The notes: a model not told the origin generated them from the letters alone. A stretch of 64,000 bases of DNA from Meconema thalassinum (GCA_946902985.2 OX336395.1:285319065-285383064); one strand, 5' to 3'; shown: positions 11,145-19,840, counted from the first letter of the stretch. Numbers and translations: made by a program.

Positions 11145-12237
11145 TTTCATTGTTTAATCGTTTATGGGACATGGCTTTTTGTAACTTGTGGATTTAGAAT
11201 TTTGTAAATATTGGTTTCTGTCATTGTAAATAGTGACAACCCACTTGAACCTTTTGCTCTTTAAAAGTTCTATGCAACCTTATTTTTTTTTAATTTTTTG
11301 ATTGGTAAATAGTTTGATTCTTTTAACGCTGTACAAAGTTGAGTTTTTTTTTGTAAATATGAAATAAGTAAGATTTTTAGTAACTTTATATTATTTTTTC
11401 ATAATGTAAGTGATAAACTAAAAAAAAAGTTCTTTTGGGATGAGTGTGCATGTCGAGAATGTGCTTTTGAGAATAAATAAAGTGGTTGTGTTTGTTCCCA
11501 AAGACAGGTGTGAATGTATGAGTGGAGAGAGAAAGCTGATGTGTATGGTTGACCAGAGCAAACACGGTGAGGTAGGGTGGGTGGGAAGGGGGTAAATGGT
11601 CACTTATATACTCATTTTGTTTTCAATAGTTTCGTTTTTTCATTGAAATGTGGCAGTCAAAAGACATTATTTTTGTAAAAACAGTCTTACCTGCAGTAGT
11701 TGTATACCTCGACGTTTCTCCAAACACGCATCAACACATTACAGCATGGCCATGGTCAAGCACTTGCATGAACATGATTGTCAAATCTCAACTTTCGAAA
11801 TACACCAAATGGAAAAATGTGAAAACAGAAAAAAGGAAAATCCATGTTTCCATATCACCAAAAAAAAACTCAAAACTTAAAACGGACATTTAAAAAACTG
11901 GAAATGGCCATATGTAAAATTTGAAAATTCAAAAAACTTCAAACGGACATTGTTTAAAATGTGTCATCAGCAAACTGGAAAAATCCATATCATCAAAAAC
12001 GCAAAACTTGAAACGAACATTTTTAAAAACTGTAAATTGCAAATTGGCAAATGACAGTGTGTGGAATTCATCATGTGTGAAATGTGTAAAATGAAAAAAT
12101 CAGCCATCAACATCACGATTTCTTAAAATTAAAAATAACAAATCATTGTGCTCTATTAAACCTTTGTTTTTATTTCATAGTCATAGTGAATTGACAAAAG
12201 AAAAATAGAATACAAACACATTCCAATTCCTCACTCC
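11145..12237. other. AT-rich spacer between convergent polB and the capsid block
   Basis: This noncoding gap between convergent genes holds an overlapping AATAAATAAA poly(A) signal for polB at 11472-11481. For the minus-strand block it holds TTTATT, which reads AATAAA on the minus strand (12169-12174). At about 11860-12045 a phrase like 'aaaacttgaaacggacatttttaaaaactgg' recurs three times (written as a consensus in part). I see no credible gene. Its size suggests it may once have held an accessory gene or may serve as a control region. Confidence 0.6.
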
Positions 12238-12678
12238 TCAATGTTTATGTCCATGCATTATCAACTTTCCTTTCATAGCACTCATGTCAATCAGGGCTGC
12301 CATCCTTTCACCCACTGAGGCATCACTGGATGTGAAACGTTGTTTAGCTTTCTTCAATAACAATTTATCTGCCACATGTCTTAAACCAGGATGACTATGG
12401 CGATAAGAAAGGTCATGTTCCTTGCATGCTTGATCCAAAAGATTAATGGGTACATCACCACGTTGCAAACGTTTTTCGAGACGAGTTCCAGGGCCGCAAA
12501 AGCGATAACCTGGAAGATGGATTTCGAAAGGTAGGTATTGAATCACTTTGTCAATGACGCCATTGCCAGTACAGGTCTGGCATATCCTTTTCCATCGATG
12601 GTAAAAAGGTTTGGTCTTCCTCCTCCTCTGTGGACGATGTTTGTGTTTGTTGTTGTTGTTGTTGCTTTTTCTCGCCAT
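12238..12678 (-). CDS. phospholipase A2-like capsid protein
   Basis: The protein is 146 aa from the ATG at 12678 (MARKSNN); an in-frame ATG lies 24 nt upstream. After a basic, Asn-rich N-terminus comes LPGYRFCGPGT, matching the calcium-binding Y-x-G-P-G loop of parvovirus VP1 PLA2. Next is LDQACKEHDLSY, the catalytic His-Asp pair in a D-x2-A-x2-HD-x2-Y context. Such domains occur in parvovirus capsids and in several Polintons, where they are thought to breach endosomal membranes. It is the last gene of the minus-strand block. Its 5' end overlaps the next gene in a different frame across a CAA repeat (poly-Asn here, poly-Gln there). Confidence 0.82.
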   Translation of the reverse strand: MARKSNNNNNKHKHRPQRRRKTKPFYHRWKRICQTCTGNGVIDKVIQYLPFEIHLPGYRFCGPGTRLEKRLQRGDVPINLLDQACKEHDLSYRHSHPGLRHVADKLLLKKAKQRFTSSDASVGERMAALIDMSAMKGKLIMHGHKH

Positions 12679-13021
12679 GACACCCGTGGAATGATTCAAC
12701 AAAGTCTTTACATGGACTTTTATGACCGTGATACAGTTTCACTAGCTGACAAGTCGCACACTGACGCATAGACGGTATTTTTGCCATGGTCACTTGCTTA
12801 TGGTGATCGTAATCCGAACAGGGTTGCAATTCACTCAACACAGGGTCTTGAGTCCATGATTTTGGTACATGTTGCCAGATTTCTTTCACTGCGTTGGCGG
12901 CCACATAATAAATGAATGACTTGGGCAGCGCCAAGAGTTCCTCTTTGTTAAAACTGTCTAGTTTCTTTTTACACACAAAGAACTTTCCGATGGCTTTGTC
13001 CGTAGCATTGCCTTTCTCCAT
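12551..13021 (-). CDS. unrecognised Maverick protein with Cys/His cluster and poly-Gln tail
   Basis: A 156-aa frame starting MEKGNATDK. I do not recognise a family. The middle has a possible zinc site, CATCQLVKLYHGHKSPC (about residues 98-114). The C-terminus is low-complexity: Q6, then a Ser/Thr/Glu-rich stretch. The last ~42 codons overlap the start of the PLA2-like gene in another frame, so the true 3' end could be earlier or the two genes may share sequence through the (CAA)n run. It lies in the same orientation as the capsid genes, so it is probably a late or virion-associated protein, but that is inference from context. Confidence 0.6.
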   Translation of the reverse strand: MEKGNATDKAIGKFFVCKKKLDSFNKEELLALPKSFIYYVAANAVKEIWQHVPKSWTQDPVLSELQPCSDYDHHKQVTMAKIPSMRQCATCQLVKLYHGHKSPCKDFVESFHGCHGEKKQQQQQQTQTSSTEEEEDQTFLPSMEKDMPDLYWQWRH

Positions 13022-13042
13022 GGTATCACGTGCTGTAGACGT

Positions 13043-13621
13043 TTACACGTCGCTTGTAGAAATCTCACTGGCGTCATTCACAGGTAAATCTTGAGTTATA
13101 ATTTTGTTCAACAACTCCCAGCAGGTATGGGTGGTTAACCAATGAAAGAGATGCCACGCATGCGATAGGGCTGTATGGGTAATGTTGCCACAGGAACAAG
13201 TATCCATGAGCGTTTGCAGGGAGGGACAGCCCAACTCCATGAGGTCGATACATTGACAGTAAGACGCCAAAAATGGTTGCAACCATTGACGTTTTTCATT
13301 ACCCTTCACAAATACCACATTGGCCGAGGACAAGTGTGCTTTCATGACCACATCCAAATATTTATAGGAAATGGTTCCCTGATTCCAGTCTAGTTGCCTA
13401 TGATTTTCAATCCACTGGGTTTGTTTACGGTCTTTTTCACACAACAAATCAAAAGCATGGGGTGGCTTAAATAGCAAATGCGTAGCTTGCGATATCCAAA
13501 ACGTGGTACAATCGATCATGGCCACTTGTTTAAATATAAATTTGTTGTCACCAATTTTAAACCCTTGGCAATCCACAATGAGTGTGCGCAACATGTTGAC
13601 GCTTGCCTGGACCGAGTTCAA
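13043..13621 (-). CDS. conserved Maverick/arthropod protein, possible nuclease-like fold
   Basis: The protein is 192 aa, with LIVDCQGF near the N-terminus (about 14-21; an alternative start is M10), KQVAMID (about 31-37) and VFVKGNEKRQWL (about 98-109) in the middle, then a Cys-rich segment with MELGCPSL. I associate the pattern (I)VD-x-QGF ... VKG-x-EK-x2-WL with a family found in arthropod genomes and Mavericks. Its layout suggests an RNase H/DEDD-like fold that has lost acidic catalytic residues. That fold call is inference. The gene lies 21 bp upstream of the previous one, in tandem with the capsid block. Confidence 0.6.
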   Translation of the reverse strand: MNSVQASVNMLRTLIVDCQGFKIGDNKFIFKQVAMIDCTTFWISQATHLLFKPPHAFDLLCEKDRKQTQWIENHRQLDWNQGTISYKYLDVVMKAHLSSANVVFVKGNEKRQWLQPFLASYCQCIDLMELGCPSLQTLMDTCSCGNITHTALSHAWHLFHWLTTHTCWELLNKIITQDLPVNDASEISTSDV

Positions 13622-13734
13622 CTGACGACTGACTGACGATCAGGTGTGATCATGTCATGGACTTACCTGCCATGCTAGTTTCAAATTGAGGTTAGGGTAG
13701 GACAGGGGGACATGCAAAAATTAGAATTTAAGAA

Positions 13735-14274
13735 TTACATCATTTTATTATCATAACACGTCTTACAGGCTTTTCTCATTTTGGGATAAGGACGATAGCA
13801 ACTGATACAACAATATAGTCTCTTGTGTTTGTAACGTCCATAACACCGATGATGTCCCAATGTCTCTAATCCAGGCGTTTTTGATGGTGAGCTGCTCACC
13901 GAAGCACCATGGATGCCATACGGTCCACACGTATCGTAACTTGTTTTTTTTTTTTCATCACCCAGAGACACAAGTGAGGGATAGCTTGAATGACAGGGTA
14001 TATTTCCCACTTTCATTCTACACAGGTAGGGGCAGGTGGGTGACCAGCGCTGATGTTCCTGCATGGGTTCATCGCCCTCCTGCCATTGGTCTATGATGAT
14101 GGGACAAAAGGCACATTTCACTTCATCTCTTGTTTTTAAATAGTAGAATCCAGCGGCCGCCAAGGCTTGAGGGTTTATGAAAGGCACTGGCCATGTGGCA
14201 AAAGTCTTGAAACGTTGTTCCTCAGAGTTTAAATTCATGGATGTAACGTCTCTTGAGGCTTTAAAGCAAGACAT
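13735..14274 (-). CDS. BIR-domain inhibitor-of-apoptosis-like protein
   Basis: A 179-aa protein with one BIR domain at about residues 20-85. It has the framing R21-F-x-T-F-x-x-WP and the AAGFYY core (41-45). Zinc ligands are C54 and C57 (KCAFC), H74 (EHQRW) and C81, and W64 and GDEP line the expected peptide groove. The C-terminus has a second Cys cluster, YCCISCYRPYP...CKTC, reminiscent of a treble-clef or RING remnant but too short for a canonical RING. BIR proteins bind caspases or their antagonists. In an element that makes virus-like genes, this is most simply read as blocking host-cell death. The gene lies between the major capsid gene and the nuclease-like gene. It was probably captured from a host or from a large insect DNA virus. 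Confidence 0.85.
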   Translation of the reverse strand: MSCFKASRDVTSMNLNSEEQRFKTFATWPVPFINPQALAAAGFYYLKTRDEVKCAFCPIIIDQWQEGDEPMQEHQRWSPTCPYLCRMKVGNIPCHSSYPSLVSLGDEKKKTSYDTCGPYGIHGASVSSSPSKTPGLETLGHHRCYGRYKHKRLYCCISCYRPYPKMRKACKTCYDNKMM

Positions 14275-14307
14275 GACTGAGCGGCTTGACGTGGGATGAC
14301 CTGTTAT

Positions 14308-15525
14308 TTATACACTCGTCACTTGGTTGGATAGTGGATAATAGTTGACTTGTTTGTGATGAATAATCAAACAGTAGGCCGTCGTATTGGCTGGTACATT
14401 GTCATGCGTTTCAAAATCTAGGCGAATGTCGATATTGGATGGCTTGACAGACTCTTCCAGGTAAGAACAGTCAAAGACAATCAGTGGTGCTCTTGCCTTA
14501 AACGCTTGGGGTAGCAGCATGGGGCCGTTCTCTTTTTGATAATACGAGCATCGAAATTTAGAAAACAAGTCGTACAGAGGGCCAAACTTATTTTTTGAAA
14601 AATCCAAATCCAGTCCTTCATAGGGAAACACAGCTCCGTTGAGGAAAAGACGTGCATTTCTCAATTAAAGGTGATCAAATTGCGTGGCATCTTTGGTTTG
14701 TTGATACTTGCGATTCGTTTGAAAACCCACAATCAGGAAGAGAGGTCTCTCTGTATAGCGAGCTGTTTTTACAGACCAACTGTGTGTGTTGGTGGTGGGC
14801 AATAGCGGATACTCATGGAGTGCCCAGCTTCTAAATTCCATGGGTAGCGGCATATCTCTCTTTACCATTTTGAGTATGTCCAGTTTTTTGCTATCTTCAA
14901 GGGTCACATGAGGCACTTTCCATAGCAAGCGTTGTAGTTGAATTTTTGAATCGATGGGGGCATTGTCGGCTCCCTTGAGTGCATTATTATCACTCCTGTC
15001 TCTCACCAGATAAAGCACTTGCCTTGCGTTGACCACAATGCGTTGGTGATCTTCGGCAAAGCCTAAAATCAGTTTAAGAGGTAAATATCCAGTAAAGGTC
15101 CCATCGGTGTGTACCATCCAGTCATTGGTTGAGTCAGGACACCAACCTGCCATGCAAAGTGTTTTACCTTCTTCCTCACTATAAGAGGGGTATAGTTTCA
15201 TGACACTGGAAATGCCCACATTTCGAGTGCTATCCACCACGATATCGTTAATGACATACCGCACTTCAGAAAACAGAAAGGCTAAACCATGGTTGGCCAA
15301 CTTGGATGTGGTAGGTGTAGAGCCATCGGCTTTCGTGAGCCGACCTTCAATCTGAATGACACTTTCATGAGGTAGGGTGTAAATATCTTGGTTGTTGATA
15401 ACAAATTGAATTTCATCATTGTTATTGAGTCCAGGTGTTTGAGCTTGATAGGAATGGAGATCAATTCTTACCACTCCAGGTTGCTCCTCGATGCGGTTCG
15501 CTATCTCTAGGATAGAATGCATCAT
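14308..15525 (-). pseudogene. major capsid protein (double jelly-roll), split by one in-frame stop
   Basis: Two consecutive pieces in the same frame, 286 and about 118 residues, are separated only by a TAA at 14665-14667 (minus strand). The upstream piece starts with a double Met (MMHSILEIANRI) and carries the Polinton MCP-like features VDLHSYQ, LNNNDEIQFVINNQD, IEGRLTK and FLFSEVRYVIND. The downstream piece continues with RLFLNGAVFPYEGLDLDFSKN and ends YYPLSNQVTSV. Together they would fill about 405 codons. No frameshift is needed, so this is a single nonsense change or, less likely, readthrough or a sequencing error. MCP forms the capsid hexamers. Its loss alone would prevent particle formation by this copy. 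Confidence 0.8.
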
Positions 15526-15649
15526 GAGGGTTGACGTGGTAACCCAAATGCTGTAAAATCTGCTTGCCTTGAGATGTTAACGTGTATTCACGTGGCAAAC
15601 AACTAACACTATTCCTAGACGGTGTTGTTGCTTTATACACAAATTTCAT
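15461..15649 (-). CDS. small ORF between penton and MCP
   Basis: A 62-aa frame whose ATG overlaps the penton stop codon by 4 nt, and whose end runs 65 nt into the MCP frame. The tight overlap, the same direction and its filling the only gap between penton and MCP favour a real small gene. The sequence (MKFVYKATTPSRN...REYTLTSQGK) has no motif I recognise. A chance frame remains possible. Confidence 0.4.
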   Translation of the reverse strand: MKFVYKATTPSRNSVSCLPREYTLTSQGKQILQHLGYHVNPHDAFYPRDSEPHRGATWSGKN

Positions 15650-16368
15650 AGTGGCTTTAGCACCAACTTGTAAGTCACTGGTGTGGTAGAATCTAGATCA
15701 ATGAGTTGTTGATCTCTATTGATCAGTCTTAATGTTATATTACTAATACTATCGACAGCCACAGCATGAAAAAGCACCACTGGAGGGTTTTCACGAATAC
15801 TATACCCATTTGGCGATGTCACAATAAAGTCATAAAGAGAATGCGATGGTTCTTGATTGGTGTACACTTGGCTAATAATATTACACGTCACCGACACATG
15901 ATGGTCCTCAATGAATTTCACTTCATGGTCCGAATCATGTTTTTTGTTGTGCTCCAACACACGTGGTTTAAATCCTAGTAATGGACCAATGGAATCGGGA
16001 TGTGTTTTAAAGTCAATGTTGAAGGTAGAGAAAATACTGCAGCGATGAGTGTTGGTATTGCCTACAAGTTCAAACTTGTGTGTTCCGTCGAGAAATGACT
16101 TTAAACCATATTGATTGATCAACACCACATAAATGTGTTCATAAATATCATCGATCGTGTATCCACCAGAGTTCAAGGTGAGCACAGAATCATCATAGTA
16201 AAACTTGTTGTTCACATTTTCACGTATGTTGTATATTCGATTGTACGTTTCAAGAGAAACAAGTCCTAAACCATAGGGTTTTTCACTCAATTCGATAGGC
16301 GGGTAAAAGTCTAGGCTGACTTCAGGTCCACGTCCATGCAGTGTAAACGTTTTACTTTCTGTCGACAT
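15646..16368 (-). CDS. minor capsid protein (penton, single jelly-roll)
   Basis: An intact 240-aa protein resembling Polinton/adintovirus pentons. It starts MSTESKTFTLHG, then SLDFYPPIELSEKPYGLGLVS, a conserved N-terminal penton-like stretch. The middle contains YTIDDIYEHI and FELVGNTNTHRCSIFST. The end has SNITLRLINRDQQLIDLD, consistent with a closing beta-strand. It should form the pentameric vertices of the capsid together with the MCP. It overlaps the upstream protease gene by 17 nt, which points to a compact, coordinately expressed cluster. Confidence 0.85.
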   Translation of the reverse strand: MSTESKTFTLHGRGPEVSLDFYPPIELSEKPYGLGLVSLETYNRIYNIRENVNNKFYYDDSVLTLNSGGYTIDDIYEHIYVVLINQYGLKSFLDGTHKFELVGNTNTHRCSIFSTFNIDFKTHPDSIGPLLGFKPRVLEHNKKHDSDHEVKFIEDHHVSVTCNIISQVYTNQEPSHSLYDFIVTSPNGYSIRENPPVVLFHAVAVDSISNITLRLINRDQQLIDLDSTTPVTYKLVLKPL

Positions 16369-16792
16369 ACTGTTGGCGTTTTAGCTTATGCTGCGTCTTA
16401 TATAAAAAAATTAAACACAAACGTCCACACTGTTGGCTGTTAAACGTTTGCTCACGTTTCACATTATAATATATCTTGATCCTGTTTCCAAAATAGGTCA
16501 CTAGTTCCATGGGCGGGGGCAAATTCCCAAAACTGTCAAAGTACCATACCATGGATCCCTCTTTGACATAAGCTACATAATGGGTCCCTGGTCCTCGGTG
16601 ATCATCCAAATTGACAACAGCACATTCCTTTTTCCAAGGTCGTGGGGGTAATTGGTTTCGCATAAACACACCTCGAAAATGAGAAAGCTTTAGTTGTTTA
16701 GCATAGCTTTCCACTTGTTGATGCGTCAGGGCATGTCTTGCTATGGCTGAGGTTAATTTTTTTTTTAATATTTCGAAATGGTGAAATCCCAA
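16352..16792 (-). CDS. adenain-like cysteine protease (capsid maturation)
   Basis: A 146-aa member of the Ulp1/adenain family. FRGVFMRNQLP is the characteristic substrate-side start. Catalytic His71 lies in GPGTHYVAY and the acidic partner D86 in FDSFGNLPPP. A likely oxyanion Gln (Q115) precedes QQCGRLC, with nucleophile Cys126. It would cut capsid precursor proteins during particle maturation. The first ~32 codons overlap the pX-like gene in another frame across a run of ten A/T (about 16755-16765). The listed ATG is the only one in frame upstream of the domain, so either the overlap is real or the two products are linked by slippage at the A-run. Confidence 0.87.
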   Translation of the reverse strand: MGFHHFEILKKKLTSAIARHALTHQQVESYAKQLKLSHFRGVFMRNQLPPRPWKKECAVVNLDDHRGPGTHYVAYVKEGSMVWYFDSFGNLPPPMELVTYFGNRIKIYYNVKREQTFNSQQCGRLCLIFLYKTQHKLKRQQYVDRK

Positions 16793-17219
16793 ATCCTTGT
16801 TGATAAAAGGCTGGCTTTAAATTGGCATTTCTAGCCCCCATGGCGATCGCTTCCATCGTTTCATTGTGTCGCTGACTTTCTTTGAGTTGTTGCTTGCCCT
16901 GCTGCGCGGCTTTAATGGTTTTCGCCACTGCACTGGCACCACCCAAAAGTGAACCTAGAGCAGCCAAACCGGCAAATAATGCAGGTAAAAATCCCGCTCG
17001 TTTGGGGACGGGAATCACTCGCCCTTGGTTTGAAACCTGTCGCCGACGTTTTGGAATAACATGTCTCTGTGCTGCTCGAAGGGCTTTCCTTATGGTCAAT
17101 ACATTATTTTTTCTTTTTTTCTTTCGCAAGGGCTTGTCCACGAATGTCGCAAGCCCAGGCTTTGCCAAGGACAAAGTCCTTTTTTTAGTCTTTCTCACTG
17201 CATACCTTTGTTTCACCAT
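16698..17219 (-). CDS. pX-like core / membrane-active virion protein
   Basis: The protein is 173 aa from the ATG at 17219 (MVKQRYAVRK); an upstream in-frame ATG at 17237 adds six hydrophobic residues. The first ~80 residues are very basic (KKKRKN, PKRRRQ), suited to DNA binding. They are followed by a hydrophobic or amphipathic segment, GFLPALFAGLAALGSLLGG, and Ala-rich residues (about 82-111). This basic-then-glycine-rich hydrophobic layout is that of Polinton/adintovirus proteins related to adenovirus pX/mu and pVI, which package DNA and disturb membranes. The gene lies just before the protease, as in many Mavericks. The C-terminus overlaps the protease frame. Confidence 0.75.
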   Translation of the reverse strand: MVKQRYAVRKTKKRTLSLAKPGLATFVDKPLRKKKRKNNVLTIRKALRAAQRHVIPKRRRQVSNQGRVIPVPKRAGFLPALFAGLAALGSLLGGASAVAKTIKAAQQGKQQLKESQRHNETMEAIAMGARNANLKPAFYQQGFGISPFRNIKKKINLSHSKTCPDASTSGKLC

Positions 17220-17278
17220 GATGATAATGACCAACAACCTTTCACAAGAAAGTTTAAATCACAACTAACGTCAGATGG

Positions 17279-18004
17279 TTATTTCATGGCTGTATATTCC
17301 AATTCCACATAAAGTGGGAAATCATTTATGGTTTTTCCCGCTTGCTTTTCATCCCATGTCAACATGAGGTGAAAGGATAATTCGTCACCAGCATTGACCA
17401 TTTCATGGTTATGGATCAACATCCTATGACCATTTATCTTTATTTGTAAATGGTTCTCATCAGGTATGGCATATTTGATGTGAATGGTTCCATCATAGTG
17501 TAATCGATAGTGGCTTAAACCCGAAGCAAGCACATAGGTCAAGTGCTGTTCATGGACTAGCGGTAAATGGTTTCTGTCATTCACAGGTTTATCATTTGTC
17601 AGATACACTAAAAATACAAATGGGATAAATTTATAAAGCCTTTTCATTTCATGGGTCACGTAACGCTTGGTACAGACATCGTCTTCGTCTTGCGGGTCTT
17701 CCACGTGAATAATCCGATGGTGATTAGCGCTATAGCCATTCACCGTAAGCTGGGGCACTTTGTCATAAAACTCATACACTTTGTTATCCACATACTTTTT
17801 CGTAGTAACGTCTGTAGACACTTGAGGATGTTTTACATGGGTTAACCGCTTTCCCTTAAAGTCATAATCTCCCTGTTTTGTGCGTGGCACTACTGACCTA
17901 TCCACATAGTGTTTATTAGCAGGATCTGTTTCCTGTTTAGGATCATGTATGGGGACAGGCCTAGCTTTGGCCATCAACGCACGTCCAAAGACATCCATCG
18001 TCAA
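17279..18004 (-). CDS. fibre/spike-like protein with TKKYVD repeats
   Basis: A 241-aa protein. Its N-terminal half repeats a motif of the type D-x-x-x-K-(K/H/R)-Y-V-(D/T) at about residues 31-35 (NKHYVD), 69-73 (TKKYVD) and 113-117 (TKRYVT), spaced 38-44 residues. The motif is a hallmark of trimeric phage and viral tail-fibre shafts, where each repeat starts a coiled or beta segment. The C-terminal half (about 125-241) is beta-rich without repeats and could be a receptor-binding head (GLSHYRLHYDGTIHIKYA, WDEKQAGKTIN). The gene begins the minus-strand block and is divergent from the ATPase gene across 86 bp. The attachment role is inferred. Confidence 0.65.
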   Translation of the reverse strand: MTMDVFGRALMAKARPVPIHDPKQETDPANKHYVDRSVVPRTKQGDYDFKGKRLTHVKHPQVSTDVTTKKYVDNKVYEFYDKVPQLTVNGYSANHHRIIHVEDPQDEDDVCTKRYVTHEMKRLYKFIPFVFLVYLTNDKPVNDRNHLPLVHEQHLTYVLASGLSHYRLHYDGTIHIKYAIPDENHLQIKINGHRMLIHNHEMVNAGDELSFHLMLTWDEKQAGKTINDFPLYVELEYTAMK

Positions 18005-18090
18005 CCTGTAGTACCAGTCTACTGTTTCTATGACAAGGTTCAGTGTCCTGTATATAGACAGCCTGCTAGCCTGTCTAAGCCTTAGTTGAA
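18005..18090. promoter_or_regulatory. divergent promoter region, fibre / ATPase
   Basis: An 86-bp gap separates the diverging fibre-like (-) and ATPase (+) genes, so it must hold or overlap the start signals of both. 'tgtatatagac' is a TATA-like element at about 18050-18060. Confidence 0.4.
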
Positions 18091-18789
18091 ATGAAGATTA
18101 TTAAGCAGCAAGAGTCATTCCCCGTGGGGGACATGGTTTCCCATCTCTGTCCCACATCACGTGAACAACGCCATGGTTCACTGTTTCCATCTTCCATTCG
18201 CTGCATCATTGTGGGGCCTTCCGGCTGTGGAAAGACAAATCTTTTGCTAACGCTCATCACAGCGCCCAATGGTCTGCGTTTTCAAAATATTTATATTTTT
18301 GCAAAATCTCTCTACCAACCCCTCTACGTGTTTCTGGATCAAGTCATGTCTGGATTACAAAAAGAGAATATGGGTTATTTTACATATTCCATGCAAGAAA
18401 ATGTGATTTCACCGGATGAGGTAAAGCCTGATTCACTCATGATTTTCGATGATGTATCCACTGAACGTCAAGGCATCATTCAAAGCTATTTCAGCATGGG
18501 TCGCCACAAACATATCGATTGCTTCTATCTTGGACAAACGTATTCAAAAATGTCCAAACAGTTGATTCGTGACAATGCCAATGTCATTGTTTTATTTCGC
18601 CAGGACGAGAGGAACAGTCGTCACATTTATAATGAACATGTGAATCCGGATATGACCTTTCAAATGTTTACAGAATTGTGTGCCAAGTGCTGGAACACTC
18701 AACGTCATGCCTGTTTAGTGATTGACAAACAAAGTGAACTCAACCAAGGACGGTATCGCTTAGGGTTTGATCATTTTATTGCTATTTAA
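18091..18789 (+). CDS. HerA/FtsK-type genome-packaging ATPase
   Basis: An intact 232-aa ATPase. Walker A is GPSGCGKT at residues 42-49. Walker B is SLMIFDD at about 115-121. A sensor-like polar segment, DCFYLGQTYSKM (about 143-154), and a late Arg-finger region, RQDERNSRH, follow. Size and order match the A32-like packaging ATPases of Polintons, which pump the element's DNA into the capsid using ATP. It is the first gene of the right-hand (+) block. 41 bp separate it from the next gene. Confidence 0.92.
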   Translation: MKIIKQQESFPVGDMVSHLCPTSREQRHGSLFPSSIRCIIVGPSGCGKTNLLLTLITAPNGLRFQNIYIFAKSLYQPLYVFLDQVMSGLQKENMGYFTYSMQENVISPDEVKPDSLMIFDDVSTERQGIIQSYFSMGRHKHIDCFYLGQTYSKMSKQLIRDNANVIVLFRQDERNSRHIYNEHVNPDMTFQMFTELCAKCWNTQRHACLVIDKQSELNQGRYRLGFDHFIAI

Positions 18790-18830
18790 GGCCCTGTCTC
18801 ATTCCCCGGCAAGTCATTTGTCAAGACTCC

Positions 18831-19840
18831 ATGGCGTTAGCAGAGAGTCAATTGAAAAAGCATATTATTAGAGCAAAAAATACTATTCGCCAAAAGTTTC
18901 GTCAATTGAAACAATCACGTGCAAATCATGCTTTGTTTATTCAACAACATTTAGCACCTCCACTAAAAGCCATGTTGAAACCCTCTTTCAAGCCATCAGA
19001 AACGCTACCCACCGTTTCACAAGCCACGCAGACGCTGCACGAGGACCCTGAGGAAGAGGAAGAGGAACAGGAAGATTTGACTAGTGTTAGTGAAGTTGAG
19101 GATGAGGAGGAACAAGTGTTTACGCCTCAAAAAAAGGCCGCACCCCTTGCAGAGTTTTTGAGAAAAAAGAAATCCTTGGCCATGGTCGAAACACCTTGCC
19201 CTTCCAGGGCGTCTCCGTTTTCACAACTCTTGGCCACCCCTCAACATAAAGCTCAACTGAAAACCATTTTAATAAAATATAATGGATCAACATTGGAACC
19301 CTATTTCACCGATCTATTTATTGGAACACAGATACCACGTATGGTGTTCGCTATGAGAATGATAGTTTTAAAATTGGCGATTCATCCATTAAATTTGCTC
19401 GTACTGAAGCTGTCATTAAAAACATCAACTATAAATTAACGCCAGGACTGTTAAAGCTGCTCTTTTCTCGGACCCCCTCTTCCCATGATTATACGTCAGA
19501 GGATCTTGACAAATATAAATCCATTTTATTGGATACCCATGCCCATAAGAGACAGTATGATCCCACGCAACAAGTGAATGCCAATATATCTCAAAAATAT
19601 AAAACCATCATTGCAAAAATGTTTCCCACTAGTCAAAGTACTCGTCGTAAGGTGTCCGCTTCGGGAGTGACATTTAAACCATTAAAACCCCTTGTGGATG
19701 TTACCTACTGGCACAATCCCAATAAGCTCGTCCAGCGGCTACAGTTGTTGCATGCCTCACGTCATGCTGGCCATACCGGTCACGATTGGGAAATTCAAGA
19801 AATTGAACAAGAACTTCGAAATGCCAAAATTATTGTTTAA
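18831..19840 (+). pseudogene. conserved Maverick protein of unknown function, frameshifted
   Basis: The reading frame that starts at 18831 (MALAESQLKKHIIRAK) gives a basic coiled N-terminus, then an acidic stretch (EEEEEEQED, about residues 78-86) and a Lys-rich linker. It runs to a stop at 19439, but its last ~40 residues look unrelated to the family. A different frame is open from about 19316 to 19840. It shows TTYGVRYENDSFKIG, LTPGLLKLLFS and the C-terminal signature VTYWHNPNKLVQRL...HTGHDWEI, which I associate with the ATPase-integrase neighbour in arthropod Mavericks. One frameshift between about 19285 and 19330 explains both frames. Function is unknown; its position between packaging ATPase and integrase is conserved. 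Confidence 0.7.

Noticed and set aside
11648..11893. 81-aa frame between polB and the PLA2-like gene
   Set aside because: AT-rich, Lys-heavy, overlapping another frame, over the A-rich repeat stretch; no motif or conserved position.
16882..17268. 128-aa plus-strand frame opposite the pX-like gene
   Set aside because: It is the antisense shadow of a well-supported gene; its Cys/Pro-rich composition follows from the complement of Lys/Arg/Ala codons.
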